Both the position numbers and the translations under genes were made by a program. From the NCBI GenBank assembly GCA_023453725.1, contig JAEXTB010000030.1, positions 1 through 13,373 on the forward strand: DNA of 13,373 nt, written 5' to 3'. Source of the stretch: Bacillota bacterium. Lineage in GTDB: Bacteria; Bacillota; Clostridia; Christensenellales; CAG-138. The notes below the pieces were generated by a model, which saw nothing but the letters and a program-made list of their open reading frames with translations, was not told where the DNA came from and did no database searches. Numbering within the stretch: position 1 is the first letter of the stretch; every line of letters begins with the position of its first letter. Positions 1 through 6,126 of the stretch are shown here, piece after piece.

Positions 1-489
1 GAGGATGCCTCCTATACCCGCCCCGAAGAAGTGGAAGATTTCGTTGCCCGCACCGGCGTTGACTCGCTTGCAATCGCAATCGGGACAAGCCATGGCGCGT
101 TTAAGTTCAAGCCCGGTGTAAAGCCCCAGCTCCGCTTTGACATCTTAGAGAAGATCCAGCAGCGCCTGCCCGGCTTCCCCATCGTGCTGCACGGCGCTTC
201 CTCCGTTGTTCCCGAGTTCGTCAAGATGATCAATGAAAACGGCGGCAACATGCCCGACGCCATCGGCATTCCCGAAGAAATGCTGCGCCAGGCCGCGACC
301 ATGTCCGTTTGCAAAATCAACATTGACAGCGATTTGCGTCTCGCCATGACCGGCACCATCCGCAAGTACTTTGCGGAGCATCCGGAACATTTTGACCCGC
401 GCCAGTATCTCAAACCCGCGCGCGACTCAATCCGTGACATGGTAAAACACAAGATCGTGCATGTTCTCGGCAGCGACGGAAAGGCTTAA
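1..489 (+). CDS. fba: Class II fructose-1,6-bisphosphate aldolase, C-terminal part (5' end outside window)
   Basis: Glycolytic, zinc-dependent aldol cleavage of fructose-1,6-bisphosphate to dihydroxyacetone phosphate and glyceraldehyde-3-phosphate, in the cytoplasm. The frame is open from base 1, giving 162 visible C-terminal residues. Seen: GTSHG with a His at visible residue 31 and VLHGAS with a His at residue 64, matching the two late zinc-ligand histidines of class II enzymes. NIDSD (107-111) corresponds to the family's NxxT/SD substrate-phosphate region. The tail FDPRQYLKPARDSI is typical of this family. Between the second His and NIDSD lies a longer insert (about residues 70-104) than in the compact Bacillus-type enzyme, placing it in the longer class II subgroup. 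The gene ends with TAA just before a hairpin terminator, so it is the last gene of its transcript. Family assignment is confident; the N-terminal half cannot be judged. Confidence 0.93.
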   Translation, partial: EDASYTRPEEVEDFVARTGVDSLAIAIGTSHGAFKFKPGVKPQLRFDILEKIQQRLPGFPIVLHGASSVVPEFVKMINENGGNMPDAIGIPEEMLRQAATMSVCKINIDSDLRLAMTGTIRKYFAEHPEHFDPRQYLKPARDSIRDMVKHKIVHVLGSDGKA

Positions 490-503
490 TCAAAAGCAAC
501 TGA

Positions 504-535
504 GCGGACGAGGAGCATCTCCCCGTCCGTTTTTC
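504..535 (+). terminator. Intrinsic terminator after the aldolase gene
   Basis: An 11-position stem (505-515 with 519-529, one A:C mismatch at 511:523, 3-nt loop) is followed by TTTTT at 530-534. It lies 15 nt after the aldolase stop codon. Its 3' arm and U-tract share 15 identical bases (521-535 and 1261-1275) with the terminator after the next gene. Confidence 0.85.
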
Positions 536-599
536 GTTTCACTGGGCATACTGTTAGGGAAAACGAATTTGATTTTTTTCTTGCCGATGCCTGACAGGA

Positions 600-629
600 T
601 TGCAGGGATTTCCCGTGATCCTGTAGAAT
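600..629 (+). promoter_or_regulatory. Candidate sigma-A promoter of hpf, inside an inverted repeat
   Basis: TTGCAG (600-605) and TAGAAT (624-629) are separated by 18 bp, placing a start site about 50 nt before the hpf start codon. An imperfect 31-bp inverted repeat, ACAGGAT (594-600) with ATCCTGT (618-624) and an inner GGGATTTCCC, covers the -35 and spacer. It could be an operator or an RNA hairpin. The promoter match is moderate, and no better one lies between the aldolase terminator and hpf. Confidence 0.45.
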
Positions 630-684
630 AAAACAATATAGCGCGCAACAGTGTACAAAGGCGCGCCGGAAGGAGTTGACCTGT

Positions 685-1224
685 ATGCGTATTTCCATAT
701 CCGGGAAAAACATCGAAGTATCCGAGTATTTGAAGGAGCTCATCAACAAGAAGGTCGGCAAACTGGAGCGGTACTTCCCCAAAGATACCGAAATCCAGGT
801 CACGATGGCTGTGGAACGCAACCGCCATATCGTCGAGGTGACAATCCCGTATGAGAGCATTATCATCCGCGGCGAAGAAGTGACCGGAGACATGTATGCT
901 TCCATCGACAGCGTCCTTGACAAGCTGGAAAAGCAAATCCTCAAGCACCGCACAAAGCTCGAAAAGAACCTCAAGGCGGGTGCGTTTAAGTACGACGCGC
1001 CGCTTTATGCGGAAGCCTATGAAGATTCTTCCGAAGAGGACGGCCCCCGCATCGTCCGGGTGAAGCGTTTCTCTATCAAACCCATGAAAGAGGAGGAAGC
1101 AATGCTTCAGATGGCACTCTTGGGCCACTCTTTCTACGTATTTGAGAATGCGGATACCCGCGACATCAACGTGCTCTACGCGCGCAGGGACGGCAACTAC
1201 GGCCTGATCGAGCCCGAGCGTTAA
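685..1224 (+). CDS. hpf: Long-form ribosome hibernation-promoting factor (HPF)
   Basis: Binds the decoding region of the 30S subunit and, in the long form, drives 100S ribosome dimerisation in stationary phase or stress. The 179-residue length is typical of long HPF. Residues 1 to about 100 form the ribosome-binding domain (starts MRISISGKNIEVSEYL; basic helix around 103-118 with KHRTKLEKNL). An acidic linker with EDSSEEDGP follows near 130-137. The C-terminal dimerisation domain starts at about residue 138 (IVRVKRFSIKPM) and ends with ARRDGNYGLIEPE. The start is ATG at 685, because AGGAG at 671-675 sits 9 nt upstream; a TTG three codons earlier overlaps that site and is not credible. The gene appears monocistronic, between two terminators. 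Regulation may involve the inverted repeat over its promoter. Confidence 0.95.
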   Translation: MRISISGKNIEVSEYLKELINKKVGKLERYFPKDTEIQVTMAVERNRHIVEVTIPYESIIIRGEEVTGDMYASIDSVLDKLEKQILKHRTKLEKNLKAGAFKYDAPLYAEAYEDSSEEDGPRIVRVKRFSIKPMKEEEAMLQMALLGHSFYVFENADTRDINVLYARRDGNYGLIEPER

Positions 1225-1246
1225 GCTGAATCAAGAGATTATTCAA

Positions 1247-1275
1247 ACGGACGGGGTTTTCCCCGTCCGTTTTTC
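1247..1275 (+). terminator. Intrinsic terminator after hpf, possibly bidirectional
   Basis: Perfect 10-bp stem ACGGACGGGG (1247-1256) with CCCCGTCCGT (1261-1270), TTTT loop, followed by TTTT. It lies 22 nt after the hpf stop. The convergent binding-protein gene ends at 1341 and no better terminator is visible for it, so this hairpin may also stop minus-strand transcripts, although its minus-side U-tract is weak. Confidence 0.9.
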
Positions 1276-1340
1276 ATTAAAACATATTTTGTTCTGCAAT
1301 ATGGGCCTCATAAAGCGGCCCGTTTGAGGAATATAGGAAA

Positions 1341-3014
1341 TTATTCAGCCACTTTGTAGCCAGCTTCGGCAAGCAGAGCCTTAGCTTCGGCAAGGTCCGT
1401 CGCATAGTCGCCGGTGCCGAAGAGCGGGCCGCCATTTTTTGCGACAAAGTCGGTGCCGTCCGCATCGGGAACGCCCGCGGGAACGAACTCAAATGCGGGA
1501 ACCGCTTCGTTCTGCGCAACTTCGATGATATAATCGCGATCGATCGCGAGCGCGAGCGCCTTGCGGACCCTGGGATCCTTCAGGAAATCGCTGTCGCCTT
1601 CCAGGTTGATACAGACAAAATAGGTGCCAAGGATGGGCTTCACATTGAAGTAACCGGCATCCTTCATGCGCTGGGTTTCTTCCGGCGGGAAGCTCTCGGC
1701 GATGTCCATTTCGCCGGATTCGAATGCTGCAAGCGCAGCAGCGTCATCATCCGTCAGCTTCATGACAACGGTCGGGCAGGGCATGCTGGCAGCGTTCCAG
1801 TAGTTGGGGTTCTTTTCAACGATGATCTCGTTCTGGAGCTCGAACTTTGTGAGAACATACGGCCCGTTGGAGATGTAAGTCTTGGGTCTGTTGGCCCAGG
1901 CATCATCTGCAACGACATCCGCACGCACGGGATAGAGCGTCGGGAACGCGGTCAGTTGGGTAAAGTAGCCGCAGGGGGCTTCAAGGGTGACTTCGAGGGT
2001 CTTCTCATCGACTGCCTTGACACCCAAGGTACCCGGGGCAGCTTCGCCGGAGGAGATTGCCTGGCCGTTCTTTACATACCAGAGCTGGTAAGCATATTCA
2101 CACTCGCTCGCGGGATCCACAGCGCGGGTCCAACCGGTTACGAAATCCTGGGCGGTAACGGGCTTGCCATCAGACCACTTGGCATCACGAAGCTTGAAGG
2201 TCCAGGTGAGGCCGTCTTCAGAGGTAGTCCAGCTCTCGGCCATACCGGGAACGACAACGCCGTTCTTATCCTTGGTGGTGAGGCCTTCGAAAGTGTGCTG
2301 GATTACGGTAGCGCCGTCAGTCGCATTGTTCTTCTGTGGGTCAAGGGACTTCGGGGTGGCGCCCAGGTGGTAAACGATGGGGGTGCCGCCGTCCTTGGTT
2401 GCCCACATAAACATCATGTGGCCAAGGAGAATATCATGGGCATAACCTTTGACCTTGCCGTTGTCCAGCCAGACGTTGGTATGATGGAAAATCGGTATGA
2501 TAGGAAGATCCGTCATAATGATCTTTTCCGCTTCGTGCATGGCGGTCATGCGCTCCGCCTGATCGGAGGACTTCTTCGCGGTTTCAATCAATGCGTCGTA
2601 TTCAGGATTCTTCCACTTCGCATCGTTCTGGCCACTCTCAGATACCCACATATCCAGGAAGGTCATGGGGTCAACATAGTCGCCCAGCCAAGCATGGCGT
2701 GCGATCTCATAGTTTCCTTCGGTACGGTTGGTCTGAAAGACCGCCCATTCCTGGCTCTCAATCGTGATTTCCAAACCGAGCTCATCCTTCCAGATGCCCT
2801 GCAGGGCTTCCGAAATCACCTGGTTGACGGCATTGGTATTATATAGGTAAGACAAGGTGGGCAGTTCCTTGAGCTCAGTAGGAGCGGTTTCTACTGGGAC
2901 CTCAGCAGGGGCAGGTGCTTGGGTGGTTGCCGGAGTCAAAGCGGTCGGCGTGCACGCGGTAAGGGCGCTAAGCACCATCAAGGTGGCGAGGAGTACCGAG
3001 AAAATTTTCTTCAT
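1341..3014 (-). CDS. Circularly permuted OppA-type substrate-binding lipoprotein (copy 1)
   Basis: Extracytoplasmic ligand-binding subunit (SBP family 5) of the adjacent importer, 557 residues. Residues 1-20 are a lipoprotein signal (MKKIFSVLLA start, lipobox LTAC, lipidated Cys 21), then a Pro/Ala/Thr/Glu linker to about residue 50. Residues 51-207 match the C-terminal third of canonical OppA: YLYNT at 56-60, SQEWAVFQ at 87-94, and WLGDYVDPMTFL at 109-120, whose Asp 112 aligns with the OppA Asp that binds the peptide amino group. Residues 211-557 match the canonical N-terminal two thirds: PKSLDP 221-226, WTFKLRDAKWSDG, TAQDF, NPNYW 402-406, and the end LLAEAGY 547-553. OppA has these blocks in the reverse order, so the protein is circularly permuted. 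The start is ATG with AGGAGGA (3022-3028) 7 nt upstream. It is the last gene of the importer cluster. Ligand unknown, probably an oligopeptide. Family certain; the permutation rests on recalled OppA sequence. Confidence 0.93.
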   Translation of the reverse strand: MKKIFSVLLATLMVLSALTACTPTALTPATTQAPAPAEVPVETAPTELKELPTLSYLYNTNAVNQVISEALQGIWKDELGLEITIESQEWAVFQTNRTEGNYEIARHAWLGDYVDPMTFLDMWVSESGQNDAKWKNPEYDALIETAKKSSDQAERMTAMHEAEKIIMTDLPIIPIFHHTNVWLDNGKVKGYAHDILLGHMMFMWATKDGGTPIVYHLGATPKSLDPQKNNATDGATVIQHTFEGLTTKDKNGVVVPGMAESWTTSEDGLTWTFKLRDAKWSDGKPVTAQDFVTGWTRAVDPASECEYAYQLWYVKNGQAISSGEAAPGTLGVKAVDEKTLEVTLEAPCGYFTQLTAFPTLYPVRADVVADDAWANRPKTYISNGPYVLTKFELQNEIIVEKNPNYWNAASMPCPTVVMKLTDDDAAALAAFESGEMDIAESFPPEETQRMKDAGYFNVKPILGTYFVCINLEGDSDFLKDPRVRKALALAIDRDYIIEVAQNEAVPAFEFVPAGVPDADGTDFVAKNGGPLFGTGDYATDLAEAKALLAEAGYKVAE

Positions 3015-3045
3015 TCTTTGTTCCTCCTGCTTTAATATATTTTAT

Positions 3046-3074
3046 ATTATACAAACACAATCGCGCTTGTACAA
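3046..3074 (-). promoter_or_regulatory. Promoter of binding-protein copy 1
   Basis: On the minus strand, TTGTAC (3069-3074) and TATAAT (3046-3051) are separated by exactly 17 bp, about 30 nt upstream of the start codon. The same arrangement, with nearly identical sequence through the ribosome binding site, precedes copy 2. The promoter was therefore duplicated together with the gene. Confidence 0.8.
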
Positions 3075-3353
3075 TATATTATTTCCACAAAATGGTACTA
3101 CACATTTTAATTTACAGGAAATAAAATATCAGGCAAATTTCATGAGTACCCAGTTATATGATACCAACGAAATTGAGTTATGCTGCATCATTGACGATGT
3201 AATATGCCGAGCTTTTTCCTTCTGAAGAACCCCTAAATGGTTGATCGCCTTTGTTGATAAATTGCTGGAAATCCGCCGTCGCATATGATCTGCTTGGGAT
3301 TGAGTGCAAGCAACAGTGCTCCGTCTTGAAGGATCGAAGCCGCTGCTTCTTCG
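3075..3353. other. Intergenic region between the two binding-protein genes; one weak reading frame
   Basis: No convincing gene. At 3084-3095 the 12-mer TCCACAAAATGG also occurs at 5177-5188, in the 3' end of the ATPase gene upstream of copy 2, suggesting a duplication scar. A plus-strand frame at 3142-3225 (27 codons, ends in TGA) stays open after that stop for a further 20 codons to another TGA at 3287-3289. It has only a weak ribosome binding site. It could be a decayed small gene (IELCCIIDDVICRAF faintly recalls transposase N-termini), but this is not supportable. Confidence 0.4.
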
Positions 3354-3386
3354 ATAAAAAACAGGCTGCCGTTTCCGGCAGCCTGT
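3354..3386 (-). terminator. Intrinsic terminator after binding-protein copy 2
   Basis: Perfect 11-bp stem (3361-3371 with 3376-3386) with a GAAA tetraloop when read on the minus strand, followed by TTTTT (3360-3356). It lies about 30 nt downstream of the copy 2 stop codon. It separates the two binding-protein genes, so copy 1 depends mainly on its own promoter. Confidence 0.9.
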
Positions 3387-3416
3387 TTGCTTTTTCATTA
3401 CGCGAACGTAACGACT

Positions 3417-5087
3417 TTACTTGGTCTTGTAGCCAGCTTCTGCGAGCAGAGCCTTGGCTTCGGCGAGGTCGGTCGCATAGTCGCCGGTGCCGAAGAGCGG
3501 GCCGCCGTTCTTCGCGATGAAGTCGGTACCATCGGCATCGGGCACGCCAGCGGGAACGAACTCAAACGCGGGAACTGCTTCGTTCTGCGCAACTTCGATG
3601 ATGTAATCACGGTCGACTGCGAGCGCGAGCGCCTTACGGACATTGGGATCCTTCAGGAAGTCGCTGTCGCCTTCGAGGTTGATAACAACGAAGTAGGTGC
3701 CGAGGATGGGCTTCACATTGAAGTAACCGGCATCCTTCATGCGCTGGGTCTCTTCCGGCGGAAAGCTCTCAGCGATGTCCATTTCGCCAGATTCAAACGC
3801 GGCAAGCGCAGCGGCGTCATCGTCCGTCAGCTTCATGACAACGGTCGGGCAGGGCATGCTGGCGGCGTTCCAGTAGTTGGGGTTCTTCTCGATGACGATC
3901 TCGTTCTGGAGCTCGAACTTCGTGAGAACATAAGGCCCATTGGAGATGTAGGTCTTGGGGTTGTTGGCCCAAGCTTCATCTGCAACGACATCCGCACGTA
4001 CGGGGTAGAGAGTCGGGAACGCGGTCAGCTGCGTGAAGTAGCCGCAGGGAGCCTCAAGGGTAACTTCGAGGGTCTTCTCATCAACAGCCTTGACACCCAT
4101 GGTATCCGGGGTAGCTTCGCCGGAGGAGATCGCCTGGCCATTCTTTATGTACCAGAGCTGATAAGCATATTCGCACTCGGTCGCGGGATCCACAGCGCGG
4201 GTCCAGCCGGTTACGAAATCCTGCGCGGTGACGGGCTTGCCGTCAGACCACTTGGCGTCACGGAGCTTGAAGGTCCAGGTGAGGCCATCTTCAGAGGTGG
4301 TCCAGCTCTCAGCCATACCGGGAACGACAACGCCGTTCTTATCCTTGGTGGTGAGGCCTTCGAAGGTGTGCTGAATAACGTCAGCGCCGTCGGTTGCGTT
4401 GTTCTTCTGCGGGTCAAGGGACTTCGGGGTAGCGCCCAGGTGGTAAACAATGGGGGTACCGTCGTCCTTGGTTGCCCAGTTGAACAGCATGTGGCCGATG
4501 AGGATGTCATGGACATAGTCCTTGACCTTGCCGTTGTCGAGCCAAACGTTGGTGTAGTGATACAGCGGGATGATGGGGAGATCATTCATGATGATCTTTT
4601 CCGCTTCGTGCATGGCAGCCATGCGCTCTGCGGGATCAGCAGAATTCTTTGCGGTTTCGATCAATGCATCGTACTCGGGGTTCTTGTACTTGGCATCGTT
4701 CTGGCCGCTCTCAGATACCCACATATCCAGGAAGGTCATGGGGTCAACATAGTCGCCCAGCCAACCATGGCGTGCAATCTGGAAGTTGCCTTCGGTACGG
4801 TTGGTCTGGAAGACCGCCCATTCCTGGCTCTCAACGGTGATCTCCAGACCAAGCTCATCCTTCCAGATGCCCTGGAGGGCTTCTGCGATGACCTGATGGC
4901 CGGAACTGGTGTTGTAGAGATAATCCAATGTCGGCAGATCTTTGAGCTCTGCAGGAGCTTCGGTTTCTGCCGGCGCTTCGGTCGCGGGCGCTTCAGAGGC
5001 TGCCGGTGCCGGAGCGGTCGGAGTGCACGCGGTGAGGGCGCCAAGCACCATCAGAGCGGCGAGGAGTACGGACAAGAGTTTCTTCAT
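3417..5087 (-). CDS. Circularly permuted OppA-type substrate-binding lipoprotein (copy 2)
   Basis: Same role and architecture as copy 1; 556 residues, aligned without gaps from residue 51 to about 553. Signal MKKLLSVLLA with lipobox LTAC and Cys 21, then an Ala/Pro/Glu linker rich in EAPA repeats. Block with canonical C-terminal identity: residues 51-207 (YLYNT 56-60, SQEW, WLGDYVDPMTFL with Asp 112). Block with canonical N-terminal identity: residues 211-553 (PKSLDP 221-226, TAQDF, NPNYW, LLAEAGY), then KTK and stop. By hand count copy 2 differs from copy 1 at about 25 of 160 positions in the first block but only about 14 of 343 in the second. The start is ATG with AGGAGGA (5094-5100 plus 5101) just upstream. 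It lies directly downstream of the second ATPase gene, with its own promoter and terminator, which would give the high expression binding proteins need. Confidence 0.93.
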   Translation of the reverse strand: MKKLLSVLLAALMVLGALTACTPTAPAPAASEAPATEAPAETEAPAELKDLPTLDYLYNTSSGHQVIAEALQGIWKDELGLEITVESQEWAVFQTNRTEGNFQIARHGWLGDYVDPMTFLDMWVSESGQNDAKYKNPEYDALIETAKNSADPAERMAAMHEAEKIIMNDLPIIPLYHYTNVWLDNGKVKDYVHDILIGHMLFNWATKDDGTPIVYHLGATPKSLDPQKNNATDGADVIQHTFEGLTTKDKNGVVVPGMAESWTTSEDGLTWTFKLRDAKWSDGKPVTAQDFVTGWTRAVDPATECEYAYQLWYIKNGQAISSGEATPDTMGVKAVDEKTLEVTLEAPCGYFTQLTAFPTLYPVRADVVADEAWANNPKTYISNGPYVLTKFELQNEIVIEKNPNYWNAASMPCPTVVMKLTDDDAAALAAFESGEMDIAESFPPEETQRMKDAGYFNVKPILGTYFVVINLEGDSDFLKDPNVRKALALAVDRDYIIEVAQNEAVPAFEFVPAGVPDADGTDFIAKNGGPLFGTGDYATDLAEAKALLAEAGYKTK

Positions 5088-5118
5088 TCTTTGTTCCTCC
5101 TGTTTTTATATATTTTAT

Positions 5119-5147
5119 ATTATACAAACACATTTGCATTTGCACAA
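5119..5147 (-). promoter_or_regulatory. Promoter of binding-protein copy 2
   Basis: On the minus strand, TTGTGC (5142-5147) and TATAAT (5119-5124) have a 17-bp spacer, about 30 nt upstream of the start codon and directly after the ATPase stop codon (5161). It matches the copy 1 promoter almost base for base around the -10. No terminator separates it from the ATPase gene, so copy 2 can also be transcribed from the upstream importer promoter. Confidence 0.8.
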
Positions 5148-5160
5148 TATAAACTACTCA

Positions 5161-6126
5161 CTAAGCGTGAATTTGCTCCACAAAATGGCATGCTACAAAG
5201 TGATCCGGCTCAATTTCACGCATTTCGGGCATAGAGCTTTCACAAAGCGGCTTTGCATACTGGCACCTTGAGCGGAACGGGCAGCCCGGCGGCGGATTAA
5301 TGGGGGTTGGCACGTTGCCTTCCAATATAATGCGCTGGCGCTTTGCCGCCACATCCGGGTCGGGTATGGGGATGGCAGACAACAGCGCAATGGTGTAGGG
5401 ATGCAGCGGCTTTTTATAAAGCTCCCTGCTTGTCGCCACCTCCATCAAATGACCAAGGTACATGACGCCAACACGGTTGGAGATATGCTGTACCATGGAA
5501 AGGTCATGCGCGATAAACAGGTACGTAAGGCCCTTCTCCCTCTGCAGATCTTCCAAAAGGTTGACCACCTGCGCCTGGATGGAAACATCCAGTGCAGATA
5601 TCGGTTCATCACAAACAATCAGCTCGGGTTCCAACGCAAGCGCGCGGGCAATGCCGACACGCTGCCGCTGCCCGCCGGAAAACTCATGCGGATACCGGCT
5701 GGCGTGCTCACGGGTAAGTCCTACGCTCTCAAGCAAGTCATAGATGCGCTTTTGCCGCTCCTCCCCTTTGCATACCTTATGGATGTCAAGAGGCTCCCCA
5801 ATAATGTCGCCTACCGTCATGCGTGGATTGAGCGAGGCGTAGGGATCCTGGAATATAATCTGCATCCGGCGCCGGTAGGGCTTGAGCTGCCGCTCGTTCA
5901 TAGACGCAATGTCCACGCCGTCAAATAGGATCTGACCTGCCGTTGGATTGTACAACCGGACGATTGTACGACCGACCGTCGTTTTACCGCAGCCGCTCTC
6001 GCCTACCAAGCCGAACGTCTCACCCTTTTTAATGGAAAAAGAGACGTCGTCAACAGCCTTAAGCGTGCCGCTTGCAACCTTGAAGTGTTTCTTCAGGTTT
6101 TTAATTTCAATAATCGATGTGCTCAT
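5161..6126 (-). CDS. oppF: Oligopeptide ABC importer ATPase, OppF type
   Basis: One of two nucleotide-binding subunits energising peptide import from the cytoplasmic face; 321 residues, usual length. Seen: Walker A GESGCGKTT (42-50), Q-loop Gln 93 in FQDPYASLNP, signature SGGQRQRV (150-157), Walker B LIVCDEP (169-175), D-loop SALD, switch His 207. The C-terminal oligopeptide-transporter domain carries four cysteines (282, 288, 295, 313) in the GCPFRSRCxxAxxxC pattern, which binds an iron-sulfur cluster in characterised relatives. The N-terminal KNLKKHFKV is OppF/DppF-like. The start is ATG at 6126 with AGGAGG (6135-6140) 8 nt upstream; it overlaps the stop of the preceding ATPase gene in an ATGA junction, so translation is probably coupled. 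Opp versus Dpp naming is uncertain. Confidence 0.95.
   Translation of the reverse strand: MSTSIIEIKNLKKHFKVASGTLKAVDDVSFSIKKGETFGLVGESGCGKTTVGRTIVRLYNPTAGQILFDGVDIASMNERQLKPYRRRMQIIFQDPYASLNPRMTVGDIIGEPLDIHKVCKGEERQKRIYDLLESVGLTREHASRYPHEFSGGQRQRVGIARALALEPELIVCDEPISALDVSIQAQVVNLLEDLQREKGLTYLFIAHDLSMVQHISNRVGVMYLGHLMEVATSRELYKKPLHPYTIALLSAIPIPDPDVAAKRQRIILEGNVPTPINPPPGCPFRSRCQYAKPLCESSMPEMREIEPDHFVACHFVEQIHA

Noticed and set aside
1303..1321. GGGCC/GGCCC hairpin downstream of binding-protein copy 1 as its terminator
   Set aside because: The stem is only 5 bp with a 9-nt loop and no U-tract on the minus strand. The stronger hpf hairpin at 1247-1270 is the better candidate.
3129..3398. Minus-strand frame of 89 codons between the binding-protein genes
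   Set aside because: It would read through the copy 2 terminator stem, has an arginine- and serine-rich composition typical of a shadow frame, and has no ribosome binding site.
1341..5087. Permuted order of the binding proteins as an assembly or frameshift artefact
   Set aside because: Both paralogues carry the same order in single uninterrupted frames, each with signal peptide, promoter and stop in expected places. Two independent identical errors are unlikely.
3387..5234. Very long plus-strand open frame (615 codons) antisense to binding-protein copy 2
   Set aside because: It lies opposite a gene with a clear promoter, ribosome binding site, lipoprotein signal and family motifs. A similar antisense frame (1956-2846) lies opposite copy 1, which is a by-product of the codon use of these genes. 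No ribosome binding site or protein family match was seen.
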